Part shown: in pieces, positions 1-5,278 of the stretch
How the letters are laid out: each line of letters opens with the position of its first letter
Numbering within the stretch: position 1 is the stretch's first letter
From: Tolypothrix sp. NIES-4075
GTDB taxonomy: Bacteria; Cyanobacteriota; Cyanobacteriia; Cyanobacteriales; Nostocaceae
Assembly: GCF_002218085.1 (NCBI RefSeq)
Contig: NZ_BDUC01000003.1
Coordinates: 97,666-161,665 of the forward strand
DNA: 64,000 bases
Direction: 5' to 3'
The notes under the pieces: model-generated
What the model saw: the letters and a program-made list of their open reading frames with translations, nothing else
Told to the model about the DNA's origin: nothing
Database searches by the model: none
Translations under genes and position numbers: made by a program

Positions 1-68
1 CTGTAAGCATTGCTCAGATTAGATTAGAGCCGAGTTTAGCTAGTAGCTAAAAACAAAAATATTCTGGA

Positions 69-89
69 TTAACCATTGGCAGTGGTTAA
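69..89. other. Inverted repeat with 7-bp spacer upstream of the integrase
   Basis: TTAACCA and TGGTTAA, exact 7-bp inverted arms, flank the 7-bp spacer TTGGCAG, 26 bp before the integrase start. Tyrosine recombinases act on core sites with short inverted arms around a 6-8 bp overlap, so this could be an attachment core. It could equally be an RNA hairpin in the integrase leader. No second copy was seen in the window. Confidence 0.3.
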
Positions 90-115
90 ACCGGAAGTCT
101 AAAAAAAAGAAAAAT

Positions 116-697
116 ATGAAAATAGATCGAGAGGGACAAGCTTGTGTTTTGTCCAACGATGACTATTCTAAAATTCGCAAGCAGATTAAATCTAAAAAAT
201 ATAAGCTGCTTTTAGATTTAGCTTGGTACACCGGCGAAAGGTGGGGGGCGCTGGTGCAATTGCGCGTTGAAGACTGTTACAACGCTGACTTATCGCCACG
301 CGAGTATATCAATTTTCGTGCTAGAACTCGCAAGGCTAGCCCGGACGGAAAGCGTCAAACTCGCCAAGTATTTGTACACGCGGTGTTGCGTGAGTCTCTG
401 CAAAACTACAAGCCGGAATCTAATTCACCCTGGATGTTTGGCGATCGCACTGGCGATAAACCTATAACCCTACGCTGGGCTGATATGATTCTCCGCGCTG
501 CTGTCGAAAAAGCCGGTCTTGCGGCTAAGGGCATCAGCACGCACAGCACCCGCCGGAGCTTCATCACTAAGCTGCACCGCAACGGGACAGATTTGTACAC
601 AATCAAAAAAATTACCGGACACAAGGATTTTAAGGCTTTGGAGCGTTATGTGGAAATTGATAGCGACAGAGTTAAGGGGGCTATAGCGGCGTTATGA
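116..697 (+). CDS. Tyrosine recombinase (phage integrase family), catalytic domain only
   Basis: This is a site-specific DNA recombinase of the lambda integrase family, expected to cut and rejoin DNA through a 3'-phosphotyrosine link. The catalytic set is readable: Arg42 in TGERWGALVQL, His143 and Arg146 in THSTRRSF, His169 in ITGHKD, and the nucleophile Tyr178 in LERYVEI. At 193 residues it has the catalytic domain but no N-terminal core-binding (SAM-like) domain, so it is short for a phage integrase and closer to the small plasmid or element-borne recombinases. Its stop overlaps the next gene by ATGA, which couples it to the L,D-transpeptidase-like gene. The setting of small unknown genes suggests an integrated element or prophage-derived island. 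Confidence 0.88.
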   Translation: MKIDREGQACVLSNDDYSKIRKQIKSKKYKLLLDLAWYTGERWGALVQLRVEDCYNADLSPREYINFRARTRKASPDGKRQTRQVFVHAVLRESLQNYKPESNSPWMFGDRTGDKPITLRWADMILRAAVEKAGLAAKGISTHSTRRSFITKLHRNGTDLYTIKKITGHKDFKALERYVEIDSDRVKGAIAAL

Positions 698-1161
698 AAA
701 TTCTGCTTTATCACCAGCACTTAAGCAAGAGTGCAAATTTAATTGAGGGACGCTTGCTGTTGCTCGATTCAGAATCACCCAGCATCGCTAACACTTACAT
801 TGCAACTTCCGGGCTTCCCAACAACCAACGGTTTGACTGCCTTTCGTCCCCAGGCAAGGGATCGATTCCTGCCAATAATGTTATTGGCAATGACTGCTAC
901 TTAGTTGCAACCACACCTATATACATGCCAAGCGTGAAGGGTGTTGAGGGCAACTTTTACAAAATTAACCCGCATATGGTGACGGTCAATGGTGTGCAGC
1001 GTGGCGACTTTGGCATCCACTTTGACGCAAATGTACCAGGTAGCAGCGGGTGTGTGGTGCTGCGAACCGACATCGGGTGGCAAGCGTTTGAGAAAGATAT
1101 GAAAAATTTATTAACCTCCGGGGTTAAAGAAATACCGTTATTAGTGAGCTATAGCCGATGA
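694..1161 (+). CDS. L,D-transpeptidase-like (YkuD-fold type) protein
   Basis: A 155-residue protein with no signal peptide. The segment GIHFDANVPGSSGCVVL carries a His109 ... Ser118-Gly-Cys120 pattern, which matches the His-x(n)-Ser-x-Gly-Cys active-site layout of L,D-transpeptidases. These enzymes use a catalytic cysteine to cut or cross-link peptidoglycan stem peptides. The spacing is tighter than in classic YkuD domains, so the match is by motif only. The start overlaps the integrase stop (ATGA), and its own stop overlaps the next small gene in the same way, so the three form a translationally coupled operon. A phage-style wall-active enzyme carried with an integrase is a reasonable reading, but the substrate and export route are unknown. 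Confidence 0.55.
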   Translation: MKILLYHQHLSKSANLIEGRLLLLDSESPSIANTYIATSGLPNNQRFDCLSSPGKGSIPANNVIGNDCYLVATTPIYMPSVKGVEGNFYKINPHMVTVNGVQRGDFGIHFDANVPGSSGCVVLRTDIGWQAFEKDMKNLLTSGVKEIPLLVSYSR

Positions 1162-1319
1162 ATCCACTGTTTTTAGATATTGAAACTTTTTACGAGAAGC
1201 TGCAAGCAGGTGAATTTGATGAACCCTTGGCGCTGGCAGGAGTGTTGCAAAAACTGTCAGATGCCGCTTGGTTACAAGTTGAGGAGTTGTACCAGTCGGC
1301 AACTCGCATCTCGGCGTGA
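1158..1319 (+). CDS. Small protein (53 aa) coupled to the integrase operon
   Basis: It starts with an ATGA overlap on the stop of the L,D-transpeptidase-like gene and runs 53 codons (MNPLFLDIETFYEKLQAG...). It is acidic and probably helical, and I do not recognise a family. The same overlap architecture as the preceding gene pair, and a strong terminator 30 bp after its stop, support it as a real third gene of the operon. Confidence 0.55.
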   Translation: MNPLFLDIETFYEKLQAGEFDEPLALAGVLQKLSDAAWLQVEELYQSATRISA

Positions 1320-1349
1320 GGTTATAGTGATAGTCACCTTAATTTTCTA

Positions 1350-1386
1350 AGCGATCGCATGAACATGAACGCGATCGCTCTTTTTT
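1350..1386 (+). terminator. Rho-independent terminator built from two HIP1 sites
   Basis: AGCGATCGC (1350-1358) and GCGATCGCT (1371-1379) form a 9-bp stem with a 12-nt loop, followed by a run of T (1381-1386). It lies just after the integrase operon. Both arms are HIP1 octamers. Confidence 0.8.
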
Positions 1387-1423
1387 CACAACACTTCAGT
1401 ACAAAGGCACAATTGTACAAAAG

Positions 1424-1663
1424 TCATGGTTGTTCGTTGTACGCTGGGGATTGAGGGCTAGCACACAAAAACCTGATGTAAGCGTCGGCTAGTGCTTTAA
1501 AAGGAGTCTTGTGAACTCCCCGACTTGTCCATATGAACTGTTTATCGGAAACTTTAGCCCAATAACCATCGGCTTCTGTTCCCAAAGTCCATCGTAAATT
1601 GTGACCTTCAACATGAGTAATTAGTTGTTCTAATTTCCGGGGTAATTTAGTTTTCATTTGCAA
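1424..1663 (-). CDS. Hypothetical protein (79 aa)
   Basis: A small protein (MQMKTKLPRKLEQLITHVEGHNLRW...), not recognised. It begins inside the last codons of the 181-aa gene upstream (10-bp overlap), so the two are very likely co-expressed. Residues 25-70 (LRWTLGTEADGYWAKVSDKQFIWTSRGVHKTPFKALADAYIRFL) look like a compact beta-rich fold ending in a helix. The second Met (MKTKL) is an alternative start. Confidence 0.6.
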   Translation of the reverse strand: MQMKTKLPRKLEQLITHVEGHNLRWTLGTEADGYWAKVSDKQFIWTSRGVHKTPFKALADAYIRFLCASPQSPAYNEQP

Positions 1664-2199
1664 CTTCGGATCGACGCGATTATCTCCTGGGGGGATTGCC
1701 CGTCTGTGATTGCTTCAAGAACTGCCTGCTTTTTCATCCGTGCTTTGTTGCTTGTGATACTGCCAATATAGACGCGGTGTAGTTTCCTACCCTCCATCCA
1801 CATATAGCGGTAGTACCAGTATTTGTTAGTTCCCCGCTCAACCCAGTATTTTTCAACCCAATGGGTAGGGTTTTCGTTACTTAGTTGAGTGTATAATTTC
1901 CCCTCGTGTTGGGGAGCAACTTTTAAGGTATCTGATGTAACTTGCTCCCCAACACTTTTGTACGGAGTATCATCAAAAGAAAGTTGCTCCCCAACACGCT
2001 TGTTTTGTTGGGGAGCAACTTGTTTATCTACACCAAAGCCGAGTATTTTACACTCAACTGATGGTAAGAATGCTTCATTAACAGTATCGCTGGTTTCGTT
2101 TATTTCATCCCAGTAGGGGTCGTGTTGGGGAGCAGGGATTAGGGAACCGAGAGGGGGGGAGGGGGGGAGAAGGTCAAACAGGGATAGTTGCGTATACAT
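1654..2199 (-). CDS. Hypothetical protein with repeated VAPQ/VGEQ peptides (181 aa)
   Basis: The first 110 residues are low-complexity and contain short repeats (APQHD, VAPQQ, VGEQL, VGEQV, VAPQH), encoded by five copies of one DNA motif in alternating orientation. The last 65 residues (HWVEKYWVERGTNKYWYYRYMWMEGRKLHRVYIGSI...AITDGQSPQEII) form a Trp/Tyr-rich unit. From memory, this resembles a short C-terminal domain common in cyanobacterial mobile-element proteins, ending in the pattern 'A-I-x-x-G-x-S-P-x-E-I'. Such domains are of unknown function. It overlaps the 79-aa gene downstream and stands alone opposite the integrase operon. Confidence 0.6.
   Translation of the reverse strand: MYTQLSLFDLLPPSPPLGSLIPAPQHDPYWDEINETSDTVNEAFLPSVECKILGFGVDKQVAPQQNKRVGEQLSFDDTPYKSVGEQVTSDTLKVAPQHEGKLYTQLSNENPTHWVEKYWVERGTNKYWYYRYMWMEGRKLHRVYIGSITSNKARMKKQAVLEAITDGQSPQEIIASIRSCK
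1906..2134. repeat. Five copies of GTTGGGGAGCA in mixed orientation inside a gene
   Basis: Plus-strand copies are at 1906-1924, 2007-2021 and 2122-2134; inverted copies are at 1940-1955 and 1981-1997. The shared core is GTTGGGGAGCAACTT, cut short in the last copy. They lie within the 181-aa gene, and both orientations stay in frame, giving VGEQ or APQ peptides. Confidence 0.8.
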
Positions 2200-2403
2200 T
2201 GTGACTATCCCTTATGTAGTGGCTGATGCAGCCAAAAATGTAGAATCCTCGCTGGTTCTAGCTTACGCAAAGTTGTATTGTTCATGGTAGATGTTTATTT
2301 TGGTGAAAGTCGCCGGCATTGGGCGACTTTTTATTACTAATGCATCAAAGTTGGATTGAAATCCTCATAGCGAGTGTGAGGGTTTTTATTAGGTTATTGG
2401 GTG

Positions 2404-2706
2404 TTAGGTGTTGGTCGTTAGGCTTTGATCCTCAGTTAGCAATTGTGAGCGTGAACAAAAATCATCAGGTAACTCTTCAAGGGATTTACCCAAAGCACGG
2501 CATAACGCCTTCACCTGACGAATCGTTAATTCTGGTTCATATTCACCTCTTTCCCATCCGCTAATTACTTGGCGGCTTAAAGTTTTTTTTCTTGATTTAT
2601 CAGGTATTCGGCTTGCTAGCTGTGCCTGTGTCAAGCCGGCTGCCTCACGTAAAACCTGCAAGGCTGGCATATCTTCGGGGTTTTCTGCTCGTTTCTTTCT
2701 TGCCAT
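2404..2706 (-). CDS. XRE/Cro-type helix-turn-helix regulator
   Basis: A 100-residue single-domain DNA-binding protein (MARKKRAENPEDMPALQVLREAAGLTQ...). The HTH_3 core runs LREAAGLTQAQLASRIPD...LSRQVISGWERGEYEPELTIRQVKALCRALGKSLEEL, with the recognition-helix signature SRQVISGWERGEYEP. I chose the inner ATG at 2706 because the frame upstream is not repressor-like and covers two operator-like inverted repeats. It probably represses itself, and perhaps the rightward small-gene operon, like a phage or plasmid maintenance repressor. Confidence 0.85.
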   Translation of the reverse strand: MARKKRAENPEDMPALQVLREAAGLTQAQLASRIPDKSRKKTLSRQVISGWERGEYEPELTIRQVKALCRALGKSLEELPDDFCSRSQLLTEDQSLTTNT

Positions 2707-2720
2707 AATAACAAATAAAA

Positions 2721-2762
2721 GCAAGCACGCTTGACATAAACCAGAAAAAGCAAGTATGCTTG
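2721..2762. promoter_or_regulatory. Two operator-like inverted repeats upstream of the XRE gene
   Basis: GCAAG-CACG-CTTG (2721-2733) and GCAAG-TATG-CTTG (2750-2762) have identical arms, identical 4-bp spacers and centres 29 bp apart, close to three helical turns. They sit 15-56 bp before the XRE start codon, as expected for binding sites of the repressor on its own promoter. Confidence 0.6.
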
Positions 2763-3240
2763 CTTTAGTAGACAACAGAAACCAGCCAGTGTTCTGGCTT
2801 TAGGGAGTCGTATGCTTGGCTGGCTTTCTTTGTTTCAGTGTCTCATTCGCTGTCAAACACCAAAACTGAGGGGAGATAGTAGCCCCCTTATCCCAACGAT
2901 CTACTCTGGTGTGAGATACGACGGGACAAACCAAGCCGCGAAACGTTATTCAACTTCGCTCGTGTTAACTGTGCTGTAGCTACAGTCTGTAAAAAACCTA
3001 AGTAGGGCATTCTGCCCCAAGCCAATAGCCTATAAGTGGCGGGTGTAAGTGGGTGGCAACCTAGACTGCACGGGCAAGGCGGGAATAAGACCTGGGTGAA
3101 AATCCCATAGAGGTTAGTCGTTGGGGTAGTGTCTCAACGAACAGTTTCACGCGCCTTTTGTGTAGGTTTACACGATAGTAAGAAGGTTTTGGAGAGCGAT
3201 CGCGCAACGCCTTGCAGCCGGCTGCACTTTTATTTACTTT
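2763..3240 (+). other. Structured intergenic region, no gene recognised
   Basis: About 480 bp between the divergent XRE gene and the + strand small-gene operon. Hairpins can be drawn at 2784-2799 (AGCCAG/CTGGCT), 2974-2985 (palindrome CTGTAGCTACAG), 3005-3017 (GGGCA/TGCCC), 3118-3140 (TCGTTG/CAACGA) and 3214-3225 (palindrome GCAGCCGGCTGC, 15 bp before the next start). No convincing protein was seen. It may hold the operon promoter with a long leader or a structured RNA. Confidence 0.4.
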
Positions 3241-3555
3241 ATGGAAACCAAAGGAAAGTACATCACCAAAAGTAAACGCATACGCCAACTTGAAAAACAG
3301 GTTGAGGAACTACAAAAACAAATCGAGATTTTGACCATTTATCTGGATCGAAGTCACGAAATGTTGTTGCGTTCAAATCCACGTTTGGCAGAGTCTTTAA
3401 AGCGCGATTGGGAAGAAATTAATCCACCAGCGCCAAAACCCAAACAACCGAAGCGGCGGTATAAAACATTACCTTTACTACCCCGTGCCGACCTAGTTTT
3501 AACACGAGATTCAAGCGGGCGGCTCGTCGCCTCACCCCGCCCCAACAAAGTTTAG
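3241..3555 (+). CDS. Small coiled-coil protein (104 aa)
   Basis: Residues 10-45 (SKRIRQLEKQVEELQKQIEILTIYLDRSHEMLL) read as a parallel coiled coil with Leu/Ile heptads. They are followed by a basic, proline-rich tail (PPAPKPKQPKRRYKT) and an extended C-terminus. No family is recognised. The basic tail and coiled coil would fit a small DNA-binding or scaffold protein of an element. It is the first gene of the rightward small-gene series and follows a 12-bp palindrome. Confidence 0.6.
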   Translation: METKGKYITKSKRIRQLEKQVEELQKQIEILTIYLDRSHEMLLRSNPRLAESLKRDWEEINPPAPKPKQPKRRYKTLPLLPRADLVLTRDSSGRLVASPRPNKV

Positions 3556-3672
3556 TTATACGTTGAGGACTTGCCTATGAAGAAATAATGTTCGCTTTCT
3601 TTTTCATATGATGCATACACCATTTATTGCCTGGGGGATTAAAACTAATCCCCCTTACTTAGGGGACTACCA

Positions 3673-3885
3673 ATGAAGAAAACACAACAAACAGACACAA
3701 AAAAACCCAAAGCGCTTACGCCAACGCCTTGGGCTGTACTTACTTTCAAAGAAGAAGAAATTAAGATTGTTAGTCGGTTCAAGACTATGTACGACGCTAC
3801 TTGCTATGCAAGTATACTCCGACAAACTAACCCTCACTCTAAGTTTGAAGTGAGATTTTTATCTACCACTATCTATGCCGATTAA
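3673..3885 (+). CDS. Hypothetical protein (70 aa)
   Basis: A small protein with a Lys/Thr-rich start (MKKTQQTDTKKPK), then a short beta-alpha-beta-like core (WAVLTFKEEEIKIVSRFKTMYDATCYASILRQTNPHSKFEVRFL). It overlaps the next gene by 11 bp, which supports co-translation. Not recognised. Confidence 0.5.
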   Translation: MKKTQQTDTKKPKALTPTPWAVLTFKEEEIKIVSRFKTMYDATCYASILRQTNPHSKFEVRFLSTTIYAD

Positions 3886-4108
3886 AAGCATCACCTACAA
3901 ACGGATTAAGAATCTGGGTAACTACGAGTCAAAAACCCTTGAGGCTACTTCCATCGTTAACGAAAGTGACGATGCAGCGCGGGAGTTAGAGGAGTTGATC
4001 GCTTTTGTGGAAAATAATCTTTTTCCACCCCAAGCTGTAAGTCCTCTTGTAGAAAACAGCGCTTTCCGACCCGAAGCCCAAAGCGATGAAGGCGATACGC
4101 CATTTTAG
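3875..4108 (+). CDS. Hypothetical protein (77 aa)
   Basis: It starts within the end of the preceding gene. Composition is acidic in the second half (DDAARELEELIAFVENNLF...QSDEGDTPF). Not recognised. The DxxPF-type acidic C-terminus resembles the tails of single-stranded DNA-binding proteins, but there is no OB fold here, so this is only a resemblance. Confidence 0.45.
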   Translation: MPIKSITYKRIKNLGNYESKTLEATSIVNESDDAARELEELIAFVENNLFPPQAVSPLVENSAFRPEAQSDEGDTPF

Positions 4109-4120
4109 GGAACAAATAGA

Positions 4121-4168
4121 ACGCGATCGCGTGCCGAGGAGTGTGAATTCCTCTAGCATTGCGATCGC
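4121..4168 (+). terminator. Hairpin with HIP1 arms between small genes
   Basis: Nested inverted repeats: GCGATCGC arms at the outside (4121-4129 and 4160-4168), GTGC/GCAT next, and GAGGA/TCCTC around the loop. There is no clear T tract, so it could be a weak terminator, an mRNA-stabilising hairpin or a mobile HIP1-bearing repeat. Confidence 0.4.
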
Positions 4169-4205
4169 CTCTCCAAAAACCTGATTCAAAAAAGCATTGG
4201 AGATT

Positions 4206-4463
4206 ATGAGCCATATTATCATTTCTGTGCCGTCTGTGTACACCTGCAAACTACCAAGCCAAGGTTGGATTAATTTAGCATTAATCCGCCAAATTCAATA
4301 CGACGATTTAAGCTATATCCCCATAGCACTTGTGACGTGGAGTAATGGCGAAAAACAGATTTTTCGTGGTGACGATGCAATTGCTTTAATTGATAGTTGG
4401 AATTCAGCTACAAAGCTATTAGAGCAACGTTGCAACCATCGTCAAATAAATCGGAGGTTTTAA
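4206..4463 (+). CDS. Hypothetical protein (85 aa)
   Basis: MSHIIISVPSVYTCKLPSQGWINLALIRQIQYDD... followed by ALVTWSNGEKQIFRGDDAIALIDSWNSA. The pattern 'WINLALIRQI ... VTWSNGE ... F.G.DA..LI..W' resembles short beta-rich proteins that, from memory, are common on cyanobacterial plasmids; the function is unknown. I chose ATG 4206 because TTGGAG precedes it at good spacing. Its last codons (RRF-stop) contain the ribosome-binding site of the next gene. Confidence 0.6.
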   Translation: MSHIIISVPSVYTCKLPSQGWINLALIRQIQYDDLSYIPIALVTWSNGEKQIFRGDDAIALIDSWNSATKLLEQRCNHRQINRRF

Positions 4464-4464
4464 C

Positions 4465-4749
4465 ATGTTTAAGTCCCTACAACCGTCAGATCATCCAGAT
4501 TACGTTTTAATTCACAAAAAAGCACTGCTAGTAAATACATTTGTCATCGCTCAAATGTCTCTCACGCTCGAAAGTTTTATTGACCTTCAAGCAGCAACTG
4601 TTGCTGAAGAATTCGGCAATCTTGCACGATATGAAGTTAATCAGATGTCAACCGAGAAAATAAACGCTGATGTGCAAACTATACTTGATAACGCCGACAC
4701 TGAAAACGGTTTAACAATCATCTCCAATAATTCGCCTAATATCGACTAA
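4465..4749 (+). CDS. Hypothetical protein (94 aa)
   Basis: A mostly helical acidic protein (MFKSLQPSDHPDYVLIHKKALLVNTFVIAQMSLTLESFIDLQAATVAEEF...). It starts 1 nt after the preceding stop, behind the strong Shine-Dalgarno CGGAGG. The same 16-nt leader (TAAATCGGAGGTTTTA) precedes the next gene, so the two start regions derive from one duplication. Not recognised. Confidence 0.6.
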   Translation: MFKSLQPSDHPDYVLIHKKALLVNTFVIAQMSLTLESFIDLQAATVAEEFGNLARYEVNQMSTEKINADVQTILDNADTENGLTIISNNSPNID

Positions 4750-4766
4750 TTAAATCGGAGGTTTTA

Positions 4767-4988
4767 ATGCGATTACAAAACAATCAAATTGTAATGGATA
4801 AGGAGGAATTTTTAACTAATTCCTTACTTGCCGGAATTGCCTGTCAGCTACTCGCACAAACTTCTCAGCTAGAAATAAACGAGTGGATGCAATATTTATC
4901 TGATAAAGCAGACGAACAATACAAACAAATGTCTCCCAAACAACGCGAAGACATGATTAACGCCTACTTACAAATTAGTCAACAGTAA
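4767..4988 (+). CDS. Hypothetical protein (73 aa)
   Basis: A helical small protein (MRLQNNQIVMDKEEFLTNSLLAGIACQLLAQTSQLEINEWMQYLSDKADEQYKQMSPKQREDMINAYLQISQQ) with a strong CGGAGG ribosome-binding site. Its stop codon is immediately followed by the first base of the hammerhead ribozyme, so ribozyme cleavage would leave this coding sequence intact with the ribozyme on its 3' end. Not recognised. Confidence 0.6.
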   Translation: MRLQNNQIVMDKEEFLTNSLLAGIACQLLAQTSQLEINEWMQYLSDKADEQYKQMSPKQREDMINAYLQISQQ

Positions 4989-5047
4989 CCGCCTGATGAG
5001 GCTACCTTACCCAGTAGCCGAAACGTGGGAACAATCCCACGTCGCGG
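4989..5047 (+). ncRNA. Type I hammerhead ribozyme
   Basis: All core elements are present and correctly ordered. Stem I is CCGC (4989-4992) with GCGG (5044-5047), then CUGAUGA (4993-4999). Stem II is GGCUAC (5000-5005) with GUAGCC (5014-5019), six Watson-Crick pairs closing an 8-nt loop. GAAA follows (5020-5023). Stem III is seven pairs (5024-5030 with 5035-5041) plus the canonical A5023-U5042, with a 4-nt loop. The cleavage triplet is GUC, with predicted cleavage after C5043. The open end is in stem I, hence type I. Stem I is short; contacts with loop II cannot be judged by eye. Confidence 0.9.
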
Positions 5048-5226
5048 ATTGGGTCCAAACCAATCATGCCCCAAAAACGCGGGAATGGCGGCGTTAGAAA
5101 TGAAAAGCGCTATTTATGCGTTTAGTCTTTCAAGCGCAGCTGCCCCGCGTTACTTGGGTTCCCCAGTTCGTTTAGGAGTGAATCGCGCCCCTCATGTGTG
5201 GGGCGTTAGGGTGATTCTGGCGATAT
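5044..5226 (+). ncRNA. Structured leader RNA downstream of the ribozyme, candidate IS110 bridge-like RNA
   Basis: The region from the predicted cleavage site to about 50 nt before the recombinase start folds densely. GATTGG/CCAATC pairs 5047-5052 with 5060-5065. AACGCGGG (5076-5083) pairs with CCCGCGTT (5144-5151) as a long-range 8-bp stem. TGAAA/TTTCA and AGCGC/GCGTT form a nested inner hairpin with a 7-nt loop. GAATC (5180-5184) pairs with GATTC (5213-5217) around CGCCCC (5186-5191) and GGGGCG (5200-5205). IS110-family elements are known to encode a bridge RNA in the non-coding end before the recombinase gene; this RNA has the right place and size, but guide loops were not identified. Confidence 0.5.
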
Positions 5227-5278
5227 AAAACTGGGTTTAACCGTAACTAAAATGAACATCTACACCAACAACTGAACC

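Noticed and set aside
3875..4108. Single-stranded DNA-binding protein based on the acidic GDTPF tail
   Set aside because: The protein is 77 residues with no OB-fold pattern; the tail resemblance alone is not sufficient.
5025..5228. A 67-codon open frame between the ribozyme and the recombinase gene
   Set aside because: It starts inside the hammerhead stem III and runs through the paired regions; no ribosome-binding site; composition follows the hairpins rather than a protein.
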